64,000 bases of DNA, from NCBI GenBank assembly GCA_036382575.1, contig DASVHL010000033.1, positions 1 to 64,000 of the forward strand, in the 5' to 3' direction. The DNA comes from UBA6022 sp036382575 (GTDB taxonomy: Bacteria; Patescibacteriota; Saccharimonadia; Saccharimonadales; Saccharimonadaceae). Of this stretch, positions 34,469 to 43,080 are shown piece after piece. The notes under the pieces were generated by a model. The model saw only the letters and a list, made by a program, of their open reading frames with translations, did not search any database and had not been told where the DNA came from. The translations under genes and the position numbers were made by a program. Every line of letters starts with the position of its first letter. Positions within the stretch are counted from its first letter, which is position 1.

Positions 34469-35983
34469 TTAGCCTAGGTGGACATCGGGATAAATTTCTC
34501 GTGTCGTGTTGTCGTATTCTGTACGCAACTGTGGGAACGGTACGCCTTCTCGTGCCGTTACACCTTCAAGTGACCAGAAAATGCGTTCCGAGAAGCCAAG
34601 TCCACATGCAGGTGGCATTCCATATTCTAGGGCCTCGACATAATCAATATCCATCATCTGAGCCTCGTCATCGCCAGCGTCACGCATTTTTTGCTGTTCA
34701 ATAAATCGATCATACTGGTCGACTGGATCATTCAGTTCAGAAAACGCTTTACACATTTCACTACCGCCAAATACCAGGTTAAACTGCTCGGTTAGCTGCG
34801 GATTATCAGGCTGAACCTTTGCAAGTGGTTGCATAAATGTTGGCATATCAATAAGAAAAGCCGGGCCAGTCAGTGTCTTACGATATTTCTTCCATAACTT
34901 ATCAAGACTACGTTGGCGGTTATCCTGTTTCTCCACCTCAAGTCCATGCTCTTTAAGTTTTGCCGCAATATCTTCAATAGGCGAGTCAAAAACGTCAATT
35001 TGATACTGTTCACGCAGCACATCCACAAAACTAATCTTAGGGAAATGCTCACCATCCACACCAAAATCAACAGCTGAACCATCAGCCAAAGTAAACTGTC
35101 GCGTTCGCCATGTGTTATCGACAATGGAGCGAATCATGCGCTCTGTCATCTCCATGCCTTTTTCCCAGTCGGCATACGCCCAGTACCACTCCATCGCGAC
35201 GTGCTCCGGGAGATGTTCATCACTGTAATTTTCATTACGGAAACGTGCGCCAATATCAAAAACTTTTTCATATCCAGCAACAAGTAAACGCTTCAACGGA
35301 AGTTCGTGACTAATGCGTAGGAAGAAATCTTGACCAAGGGCATCCATATGTGTCACGAACGGGTTAGCATCGGCACCACCCGCCGTCGCCTCTAGAACAG
35401 GGATATTAATTTCTAAAAATCCCTCATCAATCAAAAACTGTCGCGTCGCCTGCCAGAATTTTGAACGACGGACAAAACGATCACGTACATCCTGATTAAC
35501 GTTCATATCAACATAACGACGACGGAGACGCTCTTCTTTATTAGTTAGCTCAGTCGGCATTGGGCGAAGTGATTTAGTTAGTAGACGTAGCGTCTGTGTA
35601 CCAACAGAGATTTCACCAGTTTGCGTCTTAATAACTGTTCCGGTGGCTTCAATAAAATCACCGGTATCGAGCAGGGGCAATTCTTTCATTCCTAAACGAC
35701 CGTTGATCGCATCAAATTCAGCGACGTCACCAGCGCGAAGGAATAATTGCACTTGGCCGCTAAAGTCTTTAACAACGATAAACGCCAACTTGCCAAATTT
35801 TCGAATACTCGTAATGCGGCCTGCAACGGTCACCTCTTGCCCTTCAAGTGTCGCAAAGTCAGATACAATCTGGCCCGCATCATGCGTGCGGTGGCTATCC
35901 GCAGGAAAAGCTTCAACGCCAAGCGCCTTTAGTTCATCTAGTTTTCGTAGTCGCTCATCGCGGTAGTCTTGGAGTGTTGCCAT
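34469..35983 (-). CDS. lysS: Lysyl-tRNA synthetase, class II
   Basis: The 504-residue enzyme has the N-terminal anticodon-binding OB fold (VAGRITSIRKFGKLAFIVVKD) and class II catalytic motifs (RNENYSDEHLPEHVAMEW, GLGFSERIF). ATG 35981-35983 was chosen over 36013: the added residues would lie over the promoter, whereas a minus-strand TATACT (35993-35998) ends 9 nt before this ATG. It follows the greA terminator immediately, and the 292-residue unknown gene follows it after one base. Confidence 0.95.
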   Translation of the reverse strand: MATLQDYRDERLRKLDELKALGVEAFPADSHRTHDAGQIVSDFATLEGQEVTVAGRITSIRKFGKLAFIVVKDFSGQVQLFLRAGDVAEFDAINGRLGMKELPLLDTGDFIEATGTVIKTQTGEISVGTQTLRLLTKSLRPMPTELTNKEERLRRRYVDMNVNQDVRDRFVRRSKFWQATRQFLIDEGFLEINIPVLEATAGGADANPFVTHMDALGQDFFLRISHELPLKRLLVAGYEKVFDIGARFRNENYSDEHLPEHVAMEWYWAYADWEKGMEMTERMIRSIVDNTWRTRQFTLADGSAVDFGVDGEHFPKISFVDVLREQYQIDVFDSPIEDIAAKLKEHGLEVEKQDNRQRSLDKLWKKYRKTLTGPAFLIDMPTFMQPLAKVQPDNPQLTEQFNLVFGGSEMCKAFSELNDPVDQYDRFIEQQKMRDAGDDEAQMMDIDYVEALEYGMPPACGLGFSERIFWSLEGVTAREGVPFPQLRTEYDNTTREIYPDVHLG

Positions 35984-36013
35984 ATCTGTTACAGTATACC
36001 GTATTTGAGTCAT

Positions 36014-36050
36014 AATAAAAACCTCGCCGAATCATACGGCGAGGTTTATT
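36014..36050 (-). terminator. Intrinsic terminator of greA
   Basis: A 10-bp stem (36020-36029 with 36037-36046) is followed on the minus strand by a T-rich tract. The lysS -10 hexamer (35993-35998) lies directly after it, so terminator and next promoter are packed into about 55 bp. Confidence 0.85.
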
Positions 36051-36065
36051 TGATCAAACTAGTGA

Positions 36066-36521
36066 CTAGTGAATGGCTACGATTTCGTAGGTAACTTCAC
36101 CCTTTTGGGTGTTAATTGTCGCGCTGTCGCCAACTTTTTTGCCCATCAATGCTTCACCAAGTGGTGATTCATTACTGATTTTACCTTCAAGTGGGTCAGC
36201 CTCGACTGGACCAACAACAGAATAGGCTGTTGTTTTCTTGCCGTTCTTTAGCTCGACTTTGCTACCAAGGATAACCTTTGAGCTTTTCACTGCCTTAATC
36301 AGCTCAGCGTTAAGCAGGATGTCTTCGATTTCCGCGACACGGCTCTCAACAAGACCTTGTTCTTCACGAGCGCTGTCGTATTCAGCGTTCTCACTGAGGT
36401 CACCGAAATCACGAGCTTCTGCGATCTTGTCTGCAATTGCGCCACGGCGCCCAACAAGCTCTGCAAGTTCCGCTTCGAGTTCTTTTTTACCTTCATCAGT
36501 AATTTGATACATTTTTTTCAT
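36066..36521 (-). CDS. greA: Transcription elongation factor GreA
   Basis: The 151-residue factor has the N-terminal antiparallel coiled coil with the acidic tip (DFGDLSENAEYDSAREEQGLVE) and the C-terminal FKBP-like domain (ISNESPLGEALMGKKVGD). It rescues backtracked RNA polymerase by stimulating transcript cleavage. A TATAAT (minus strand) and AAAGGAA lie upstream; the gene is monocistronic. Confidence 0.96.
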   Translation of the reverse strand: MKKMYQITDEGKKELEAELAELVGRRGAIADKIAEARDFGDLSENAEYDSAREEQGLVESRVAEIEDILLNAELIKAVKSSKVILGSKVELKNGKKTTAYSVVGPVEADPLEGKISNESPLGEALMGKKVGDSATINTQKGEVTYEIVAIH

Positions 36522-36570
36522 ATGATTATTCCTTTAATTCACTATTATATAGCGTTTTAATAAATTTTAC

Positions 36571-36588
36571 TACGCTATATGTAGCGTA
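36571..36588 (-). terminator. Weak hairpin after proS
   Basis: A 7-bp perfect stem (36571-36577 with 36582-36588) lies between the proS stop and the greA promoter. The trailing minus-strand sequence is A/T-rich with a short T-run, so it may be a weak terminator. Confidence 0.4.
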
Positions 36589-36610
36589 AACCCTTTTAAG
36601 TCTTGGACAG

Positions 36611-37855
36611 TCAATTTAGTGTATCAAGCAGCTGGTCACGTGTCAATAGAGTCATTTCACCACTGTTACGGCGCGTTAATTCGTACTGTCCCGACTCGAT
36701 CAAACGATCACTCACCGTCACGCGATATGGGATGCCCATCAGCTCGGCGTCGGCAAATTTATTTCCTGGTCGTTCATCGCGGTCATCGTACAATACTTCG
36801 ATGTCTTTAGCTATTAGCTCGTTGTATAGAGCATCAGCGTGTGCGATCGCCTCGTCTCCACCAATTCGTACTAAATACACCTTAGCTGGGGCGACATTTT
36901 CTGGCCACACGAGGCCTTTGTCATCACTGAAATGCTCCGCAATCAAGCCCATAACGCGGCTTGGACCGATGCCGTAGCTTCCCATAATGACGCGGCGACT
37001 TACACCACCATCATCAGTGTAGTTAAGGTCAAGAGCATCAGAAAACTTTGTGCCGAGCGTAAAGATATTACCTACTTCAACGGCAGTCTTTTCGATCAAT
37101 TCGTCTTTCGTAACGCCTAAATCGGCCAGAACCTCATCGTTGTAGACTTCTTCGTTAATGGCAATATTTTTGCCTTCGTGAACATAAATCTTATCCTCAC
37201 CTACTGGACTAAGCGTCTGGAATTCGTGGCTATATTTAGCAAAGCTACCACCACTGGCAAATGTCTTATAGGTAATCTCACCCAGGCCTAGGCGTGCATA
37301 GACACGATCGTATGCATCGCTAATCTTTTCATAGAACGCGTCATGTTCTTCCTGGGTGCGGCTAAAGCTATACAAATCCTTCATCCAAAATTCGCGACCA
37401 CGCATCAAGCCACTTTTGCTACGCAATTCATTGCGGAACTTGATCTGAAACTGGTATGGATATACTGGCAAATCCTTGTAGCTATTAATATACGTCTTCA
37501 TCAACTTAGTTAACGGTTCTTCATGTGTTGGTGCCAGCCCAAGCTCACTACCACTGGCAAGCTTTGTTTTGAACCACACATCCATCACCTGGTCGTCCCA
37601 GCGACCCGAAGCTTCCCAGACGTCTTTTTGCTGCAACGCAGTTAAGCTAATTTCGTTACCACCAATGCCATCCATCTCTTCACGGATAATCTGAACGATC
37701 TTATCGAGCACGCGCTTACCTAGTGGTAGATACGCGTAGACGCCGGCCATTTCCTTATAGATAAAGCCAGCTCGGATAAGAAGCTGGGCGTTCTTTGCCA
37801 CCTCGTCTGCTGGTGCCGTTTTACTTGTTTTGGTGAATAGATTCGATACTCGCAT
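36611..37855 (-). CDS. proS: Prolyl-tRNA synthetase without editing insertion
   Basis: The 414-residue class II synthetase has motif 1 (PLGKRVLDKIVQIIREEMD), motif 2 (KFRNELRSKSGLMRGREFWMKDLYSF), motif 3 (GSYGIGPSRVMGLI) and the anticodon-binding domain (from about 315). Standard bacterial ProRS carries a roughly 180-residue INS editing domain between motifs 2 and 3. Here it is absent, as in alphaproteobacterial and mitochondrial forms, so mischarged Ala-tRNA-Pro would need a separate deacylase. AAGGAA precedes the ATG. Confidence 0.93.
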   Translation of the reverse strand: MRVSNLFTKTSKTAPADEVAKNAQLLIRAGFIYKEMAGVYAYLPLGKRVLDKIVQIIREEMDGIGGNEISLTALQQKDVWEASGRWDDQVMDVWFKTKLASGSELGLAPTHEEPLTKLMKTYINSYKDLPVYPYQFQIKFRNELRSKSGLMRGREFWMKDLYSFSRTQEEHDAFYEKISDAYDRVYARLGLGEITYKTFASGGSFAKYSHEFQTLSPVGEDKIYVHEGKNIAINEEVYNDEVLADLGVTKDELIEKTAVEVGNIFTLGTKFSDALDLNYTDDGGVSRRVIMGSYGIGPSRVMGLIAEHFSDDKGLVWPENVAPAKVYLVRIGGDEAIAHADALYNELIAKDIEVLYDDRDERPGNKFADAELMGIPYRVTVSDRLIESGQYELTRRNSGEMTLLTRDQLLDTLN

Positions 37856-37959
37856 AATAATTTCCTTGTTTAGATATCGTTGTAAAGTCCTAGGTAATAA
37901 AAGAAACTACCGGCCAAGCGGTGTTTCGGGAAGAAAAGATGGAACAAATCGAGTCATCA

Positions 37960-38769
37960 TTACCCCCCTATTGTATGCAATAGCTGCGGATTAATAAAGA
38001 GAAAATAAAATGCCAAGCCATTTTTCATCATATGCAGCAAGACACCTGCCCAAATATTTCCAGTGATTTCGCGCAGACTACACATCACCAAGCTTAAGAC
38101 AAATACATCAACCGCCACATTCACTCCGGCCAATGTACCGTCGCTCCAGTTCATATGCAAAAGTGCAAATAGCAGACTAGTTGCTAAGACCGTAAGCCAC
38201 ACTGAGACCGATTTACGCAATTTTCCATACAAATACCCGCGAAAAATAGCTTCTTCGGCCACTGGCGCAACAACGACAAGCGTAAAGAATGCCAGTAAGT
38301 ATTCGAAGCGGTTTGTCAGATTGTCAAAGCCAACTTCTTGTGGTGCGGCGCCGTCAAAACCAGGGACGAAGGTCGTCAAAAGATACACGACAATTCCCGA
38401 CGCTAGTAGATACAAGACAAAGCCTGCTGGTGCAAGCCCTATATCCATCCAGCTTGGCAACCGTGTTATTCCTAACTCGTTCTTTGTCGTCGAGATCCGA
38501 CGAACCCACCATGGCACCATAATGACAATAGCCAGCGTTAACACGTACACGCTTGCCGCTGCTACTGTTTCAAAAATTGATGGATTAAGTACGGATAACT
38601 GCACTCCAGCTGAACGAAGTGCAATAATAAGCGCACTGACCACAATCTGAGCCAAAACAAAGCTAGCCGCCACCCATGCAGGCAGCCCAAGAACAAGCCA
38701 CCAACGCCTAGAGTGACGCTTGGTTACTGGCTGCTCTATTTTATTTGATAAGTTTGCCGACATCTGCAA
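37960..38769 (-). CDS. CPBP family intramembrane metalloprotease
   Basis: The 269-residue membrane protein has about seven hydrophobic helices and the Abi/CPBP motifs: EEAIFRGYLYGKL (motif 1), a His in ALLHMNWS (motif 2) and a late His in GVLLHMMKNGLAF (motif 3). CPBP proteases act like CAAX-processing enzymes and are often tied to bacteriocin immunity or peptide maturation. It overlaps the end of rseP by 29 nt, so two intramembrane proteases are co-expressed with uppS and frr. Confidence 0.88.
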   Translation of the reverse strand: MQMSANLSNKIEQPVTKRHSRRWWLVLGLPAWVAASFVLAQIVVSALIIALRSAGVQLSVLNPSIFETVAAASVYVLTLAIVIMVPWWVRRISTTKNELGITRLPSWMDIGLAPAGFVLYLLASGIVVYLLTTFVPGFDGAAPQEVGFDNLTNRFEYLLAFFTLVVVAPVAEEAIFRGYLYGKLRKSVSVWLTVLATSLLFALLHMNWSDGTLAGVNVAVDVFVLSLVMCSLREITGNIWAGVLLHMMKNGLAFYFLFINPQLLHTIGG

Positions 38770-39883
38770 CCGTCACCACAATAATAAGTGCCATTAATAC
38801 CATAAAGCCAATTGTCTGGATCTTTTCTTCACGCTCTTTGGTGAGTGGCTTCTTTAATAGCCGGAAAATTACCATCGTAAACCATCGCCCCCCGTCAAGC
38901 GCCGGGATAGGCAACGCATTCATTACCGCGAGAGTCAGCGAGATGATTGCAGTGAGTAAAACAAGTTGTGTCAGGCCAGCTTGCTCTGCAGCGGGGAAAA
39001 TCGTCCCCAAAATGCCAACCGGTCCTGCAACACTATTACCTGCCTTCGCAAGACTTTGGTTTGCTTCGGTTCGCGTATCCGGATCAGGACTCAGCTGCAA
39101 GAAAATACCTTTGGTAAAATCAGCGACCAAATTGCCAAGCCCCTGGAATGTCACAGCTGTAAACTGTGCCGTTGTTAAAACTCCCACTATTGGCGCTGAC
39201 CAGCTCGCCTGAATCTGTTCGCGCTGCAACGAACCAACACCCAAATAGCCAGTCTCGCTCTTAGTAAGAAGTGTTGCTTTTGCACTGTGCTCAACACCGC
39301 CGCGGGTGTAAATAATTTCAACTGTCTTTCCACGATTATCTTTTGTTGCATCAGATAGTGCCGCAGATGAATCAATAATCCTACCATCGAATCGTCGAAT
39401 TTGATCTCCTGTTTTTAGACCGGCTTTATCGGCAGGAGAACCCTTGGTCACTACAGTTATTTCAATTGGTTTACTAATAATAGTCGTATCACCTGCGACC
39501 GAGAATTGGTTTGGTAGAATCTTCGGCAAACCCGTCCAAGCAAGAGTCGTCAATAGTAATGCGGCCACAAACCAGTTAATCAACACGCCAGCTAATAGAA
39601 TACGCGTTTTTTGCCAGAACGTCGCAGCACCGTAGTCACCTTTTTTACTTGCGGCGTCGTGTTCGCCCTGTAATTTCACGAAGCCACCCAATGGCAACCA
39701 GTTAAGGCTAAAAAGAATACCGTTTTTTAATTTCTTTGACCACGCCATCGGTGGAAATCCAATACCAAACTCCTCGACCACAACGCCGTTACGACGCGCC
39801 AAAATCGCATGTCCCAGTTCGTGCACAACCACTAAGAAAACTAGGACGATAACGCCGACAATAATCCCCAATATTACTTCCAT
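38741..39883 (-). CDS. rseP: Site-2 intramembrane zinc metalloprotease, RseP type
   Basis: The 380-residue M50 protease has the zinc motif HELGH (VVHELGHAILARR, about residue 22), one PDZ domain (about 135-205) and the C-terminal LDG motif (NALPIPALDGGRW). It cleaves transmembrane segments of anti-sigma factors and leftover signal peptides. It starts immediately at the end of uppS and overlaps the CPBP gene. Confidence 0.93.
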   Translation of the reverse strand: MEVILGIIVGVIVLVFLVVVHELGHAILARRNGVVVEEFGIGFPPMAWSKKLKNGILFSLNWLPLGGFVKLQGEHDAASKKGDYGAATFWQKTRILLAGVLINWFVAALLLTTLAWTGLPKILPNQFSVAGDTTIISKPIEITVVTKGSPADKAGLKTGDQIRRFDGRIIDSSAALSDATKDNRGKTVEIIYTRGGVEHSAKATLLTKSETGYLGVGSLQREQIQASWSAPIVGVLTTAQFTAVTFQGLGNLVADFTKGIFLQLSPDPDTRTEANQSLAKAGNSVAGPVGILGTIFPAAEQAGLTQLVLLTAIISLTLAVMNALPIPALDGGRWFTMVIFRLLKKPLTKEREEKIQTIGFMVLMALIIVVTVADVGKLIK

Positions 39884-40573
39884 TTATCCTCCAAATCGTC
39901 GGCTGCGCCGTGAATATTCTTCTAGTATAGACGTCACATCGTCTTTTGTCATGTCTGGCCAAAGTTTATCTAAGAATAAAAGCTCACTATAGGCAGATCG
40001 CCACAGCATAAAGTTACTTAGCCGTTGTTCACCGCTCGTACGTACAACTATATCAATCGGTGGTAGCTCAGGTTTGTAGAGATGCTCAGATATAAGATCG
40101 GGGGTAATGTCAGCCACGTCGACACCCGCCTGAACAATTTTTTTGCACGCATCGACAATCTCTTGTTGTCCGCCATAATTAAAACACACAGCCAAGGTAC
40201 CACCGGTATTATTTGCTGTATTCGCTTCGACACTTTCGACCGCCTCTAACACTTTAGGACTAAGCTGATCGCGCGACCCCAAAATAACAACCTTGATGTT
40301 GTTCTCTTGAAAAATATGCAGATCCTCAACCGCTGCCTTGATCACCATATTCATCAACTTGCCTACTTCATCTTGGCTTCGTTTCCAGTTTTCGGTGCTA
40401 AAGATGTAGAGTGATACGTACTCAACACCGGCGTCAAAACTAGCCTGCGCAATCTTATGCACGACTTTATAGCCGGCAGCGTGCCCTTTGAACGTCGGTA
40501 AACCATGTTCTTTGGCCCATCGCCGATTTCCGTCGACAATATAACCAATGTGTCGCGGAGTCACTCCTGTCAT
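39884..40573 (-). CDS. uppS: Undecaprenyl diphosphate synthase
   Basis: The 229-residue cis-prenyltransferase has the catalytic Asp and basic loop in IVDGNRRWAKEHGLPTFKGH and the C-terminal RTSGEQRLSNFMLW block. It makes C55-PP, the lipid carrier for cell-wall units, from farnesyl-PP and isopentenyl-PP. It overlaps frr by one base and touches rseP. The dxr and cdsA genes that normally follow it are missing here. Confidence 0.95.
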   Translation of the reverse strand: MTGVTPRHIGYIVDGNRRWAKEHGLPTFKGHAAGYKVVHKIAQASFDAGVEYVSLYIFSTENWKRSQDEVGKLMNMVIKAAVEDLHIFQENNIKVVILGSRDQLSPKVLEAVESVEANTANNTGGTLAVCFNYGGQQEIVDACKKIVQAGVDVADITPDLISEHLYKPELPPIDIVVRTSGEQRLSNFMLWRSAYSELLFLDKLWPDMTKDDVTSILEEYSRRSRRFGG

Positions 40574-41127
40574 TAGATAGTCAGAATATCTTTCTCTTTA
40601 GCGGCAAAGATAGCTTCAATCTTGCTTTGGTAGTCGCTCATCAAACGATCGATTTCTTTTTCAACACGCTTTTCGTCGTCTTCAGATAGCTCCTTGGCGT
40701 CTTTTTTGCGCTTGGCATCCTTCAATGCATCCTGACGAATATTGCGAAGTGCAATACGAGTTTCTTCTACCTTATCGGCAGTCTGCTTCACGAGCTGCTT
40801 ACGTCGCTCTTCAGTAAGTGGTGGCACCGGTACGCGAATAACGCGACCGTCGTCACTTGGATTAAAGCCGAGTGATTGATCAGCACGAATCGCAGCCGCA
40901 ATCGCTTGCAAGTTACTTGGATCAAATGGCGTTACTTGCAACAGCTGTGGTTCTGGTGCAGTAATATTCGACACCTGGTTAAGCGGTGTCATAACACCAT
41001 ACGCCTCTACCTTGATACCCTCAAGCATGCCTGGATGTGAGCGGCCGGTACGAACTTTATGTAGCTCATCTTCAAAATGCTCTAGGGCACTTGTCATTTT
41101 TAATTCATAGGGGTCGGTATCAAACAT
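40573..41127 (-). CDS. frr: Ribosome recycling factor
   Basis: The 184-residue RRF shows the typical start of the helical domain (KVRTGRSHPGMLEGIKVEAYG), the VPPLTEERRKQLVKQ block and the C-terminal helix. It splits post-termination ribosomes with EF-G. A minus-strand TATACT (41155-41160) and GAGGA lie upstream. It heads frr-uppS-rseP-CPBP. The pyrH gene that usually precedes it is absent here. Confidence 0.96.
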   Translation of the reverse strand: MFDTDPYELKMTSALEHFEDELHKVRTGRSHPGMLEGIKVEAYGVMTPLNQVSNITAPEPQLLQVTPFDPSNLQAIAAAIRADQSLGFNPSDDGRVIRVPVPPLTEERRKQLVKQTADKVEETRIALRNIRQDALKDAKRKKDAKELSEDDEKRVEKEIDRLMSDYQSKIEAIFAAKEKDILTI

Positions 41128-41162
41128 AGTTCCTCACTTTAATTATCTAGTACTAGTATAGC

Positions 41163-41187
41163 AAAAACCGGCCATTTCTGGCCGGTT
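41163..41187 (-). terminator. Intrinsic terminator of rpsB-tsf
   Basis: A 9-bp GC-rich stem (41166-41174 with 41179-41187) with a 4-nt loop is followed on the minus strand by five T residues. The frr -10 hexamer begins three bases further on. Confidence 0.9.
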
Positions 41188-41210
41188 CTCAGGGTAGATT
41201 AAATCTAATC

Positions 41211-41807
41211 TTATTCAGTTACACCAAGTTCAATTCGCTTGAACTGACTAACACGAATGTTTTCGCCGCTTTTAGCGATTTGCTCTTTGATGCGACCTTC
41301 AACAGTCATGCTATCGTCAAGAATGTATGTCTGGCTCATTAATACCTTGTCGGCAAAGTGTTTTTTGAGCTGACCTTCAACGATCTTCTCACGCATGTCT
41401 TCAGGCTTCTTCTGAAGATCTTCGCTAGCAAGAAGTTCTTGCTTAACACGCTCAACTTCTTCAGCTGGAATGTCTTCTTCTGAAACGTATACAGGTGACA
41501 TCGCAGCGATCTGCATAGCGATTTGGTGTGCAAGTTCGCGGAAGTCGTCAAGACGAGCCACGAAATCAGTTTCACAGTTTACTTCTACAACAACACCGAT
41601 ACGGTTTGAGTGAACATAGCTGTCAATAACACCTTCGCGAGTTTCGCGGTCACCTTTTTTCTCAGCCTTTGTCAGACCTTTTTTGCGCATAGCCTCAAGT
41701 GCTTTATCAAAATCACCGTCAGCTTCTACAAGAGCAACCTTAGCGTCAGTAAGACCAACACCAGTAAGTTCTTTTAGCTTTTTAATATCTTCGATTGAAA
41801 CGCCCAT
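41211..41807 (-). CDS. tsf: Elongation factor Ts (short form)
   Basis: The 198-residue EF-Ts has the N-terminal UBA-like domain with TGVGLTDAKVAL and the core block IGVVVEVNCETDFVAR. It recycles EF-Tu from GDP to GTP. It is about 85 residues shorter than the E. coli protein, like the Thermus form, because one half of the repeated core is missing. It follows rpsB by 3 nt and ends in a strong terminator. Confidence 0.95.
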   Translation of the reverse strand: MGVSIEDIKKLKELTGVGLTDAKVALVEADGDFDKALEAMRKKGLTKAEKKGDRETREGVIDSYVHSNRIGVVVEVNCETDFVARLDDFRELAHQIAMQIAAMSPVYVSEEDIPAEEVERVKQELLASEDLQKKPEDMREKIVEGQLKKHFADKVLMSQTYILDDSMTVEGRIKEQIAKSGENIRVSQFKRIELGVTE

Positions 41808-41810
41808 TTA

Positions 41811-42530
41811 TTATTTCTCCTCAGATTTATCAGCTGGTTTTTGTACGCCTGCACCTTCAGCAACAGCGGCAGTAAAGTAATCAAGGAGTAGTTGAACACC
41901 CTTGATGGCGTCGTCGTTACCCGGAACAACGTAGTCGATAGCGCTTGGGTCAGCGTTTGTATCAACGATACCAACTACTGGAATACCAAGTGTTTTTGCT
42001 TCTTTAACAGCGTTAGCGTCAGTGATAACGTCGATCACAACGATTGCACCTGGCTTGCCGTTAAGGTCTTTGATACCACCGTATTTAACGTTTAGTTCAT
42101 CGATTTCCTCTTGGAAACGCTGTACTTCAAGTTTGTTGTAGCGCTTTTCAAGATCACCAGTTGCCATACGCTTTTCAAGATCTTTTAGCTTCTTGATCTG
42201 CTGAGTAACAGTGTCGACGTTGGTAAGCATACCGCCAACCCATCGTTCAGTCACAAATGGTTGGTTAGCTTTTTCAGCTGCAGTACGAACAGCATCTTTT
42301 GCTTGCTTCTTAGTACCAACAAATAGTACTTGCTTGCCGCTAGTTGCAACCTTAGTCAAGAATGGCAAAGCCTTATCTAGACCTTCAACAGTTTTTGTCA
42401 GATCAATAATGTGACTGTCCTGGCGTTTACTGTGAATGTATGGGGCCATTTTAGGGTGCCAACGGCTCGTTTTGTGTCCAAAATGGACACCAGCTTCGAG
42501 CAAAGCTTTAATATCGACAGTTACTGTCAT
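41811..42530 (-). CDS. rpsB: 30S ribosomal protein uS2
   Basis: The 239-residue protein has the family blocks LEAGVHFGHKTSRWHPKMAPYI and GIVDTNADPSAIDYVVPGNDDA. It binds the 30S body near the Shine-Dalgarno cleft. AAAGGAG precedes the ATG. The leader (about 80 nt from the TATACT at 42620-42625) contains a two-part stem-loop that may regulate rpsB and tsf. It is divergent from rpmE. Confidence 0.97.
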   Translation of the reverse strand: MTVTVDIKALLEAGVHFGHKTSRWHPKMAPYIHSKRQDSHIIDLTKTVEGLDKALPFLTKVATSGKQVLFVGTKKQAKDAVRTAAEKANQPFVTERWVGGMLTNVDTVTQQIKKLKDLEKRMATGDLEKRYNKLEVQRFQEEIDELNVKYGGIKDLNGKPGAIVVIDVITDANAVKEAKTLGIPVVGIVDTNADPSAIDYVVPGNDDAIKGVQLLLDYFTAAVAEGAGVQKPADKSEEK

Positions 42531-42556
42531 AAAGTTAGAACTCCTTTGTTCCTCAC

Positions 42557-42590
42557 CCGTATCCCTGAAGGTTCAGGAGCTATGATACGG
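42557..42590 (-). promoter_or_regulatory. Two-part stem-loop in the rpsB leader
   Basis: Outer arms 42557-42563 and 42584-42590 pair perfectly over 7 bp. Inner arms 42564-42569 and 42572-42577 pair over 6 bp, and a 6-nt one-sided bulge (42578-42583) separates them. The element ends about 26 nt before the rpsB ATG. This bulged shape suits a protein-binding autoregulatory site for S2, which is an inference. Confidence 0.5.
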
Positions 42591-42641
42591 ATTGTGTCAT
42601 TAAAAATTGTTACCTCCGTAGTATAGCGTATTCTCACCCCT

Positions 42642-42670
42642 TTGACAATCCCCGTTAGATCGGCTATACT
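42642..42670 (+). promoter_or_regulatory. Consensus sigma70 promoter of rpmE
   Basis: TTGACA (42642-42647) and TATACT (42665-42670) are exactly 17 bp apart. The hexamer ends 9 nt before the rpmE ATG, so the leader is 0-3 nt long. Confidence 0.85.
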
Positions 42671-42679
42671 AGTTCAGAT

Positions 42680-43000
42680 ATGAAAAGCAGTATACACCCA
42701 ACAACATACCGTCCCGTCGTATTTAGCGATGACGTGGCTGGGTTTGCCTTTTTGACACAGTCAACAGCGCAGACAACCGACACAATTAAATGGGAAGATG
42801 GCAACGAATACCCACTCGTTAAAGTCCACATCTCATCGGCTTCTCACCCGTTCTTTACTGGTGAAGAGCGTATCATCGACACCGAAGGTCGTGTCGACCG
42901 CTTTAAGGCTAAATTTGCAGCTGCAGAAGCTCGCAAAGAAGCACTTACAAGCAAAGCTAAAAAAGCCGCTGCGCAAAAAGCTGCAAAAGCAGACAAATAG
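42680..43000 (+). CDS. rpmE: 50S ribosomal protein bL31, type B
   Basis: The 106-residue protein has the type B pattern (IHPTTYRPVVFSDD, SSASHPFFTGEERIIDTEGRVDRF). It lacks the zinc Cys residues of type A. A Lys/Ala-rich tail of about 25 residues (KKAAAQKAAKADK) extends it. It sits at the 50S central protuberance bridging to 30S. It is expressed from a consensus promoter with nearly no leader, divergent from rpsB. Confidence 0.95.
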   Translation: MKSSIHPTTYRPVVFSDDVAGFAFLTQSTAQTTDTIKWEDGNEYPLVKVHISSASHPFFTGEERIIDTEGRVDRFKAKFAAAEARKEALTSKAKKAAAQKAAKADK

Positions 43001-43009
43001 CGCCGCTAC

Positions 43010-43043
43010 AAAAAAGAGACTGCCCTTTAGCGGTCTCTTTTTT
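43010..43043 (+). terminator. Intrinsic terminator of rpmE
   Basis: An 11-bp stem (43010-43020 with 43033-43043) ends in six T residues. The -10 hexamer of the next gene (TATACT, 43046-43051) starts two bases later. Confidence 0.9.
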
Positions 43044-43080
43044 GTTATACTAAAGACAACAACCTAATACGAGGAAATCT

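Noticed and set aside
42580..42600. Six-codon ATG-TAG reading frame in the rpsB leader with GGAGGT upstream
   Set aside because: The predicted transcription start (about 42613) removes most of the GGAGGT, the spacing is long, and the frame runs into the stem-loop. There is no evidence of translation.
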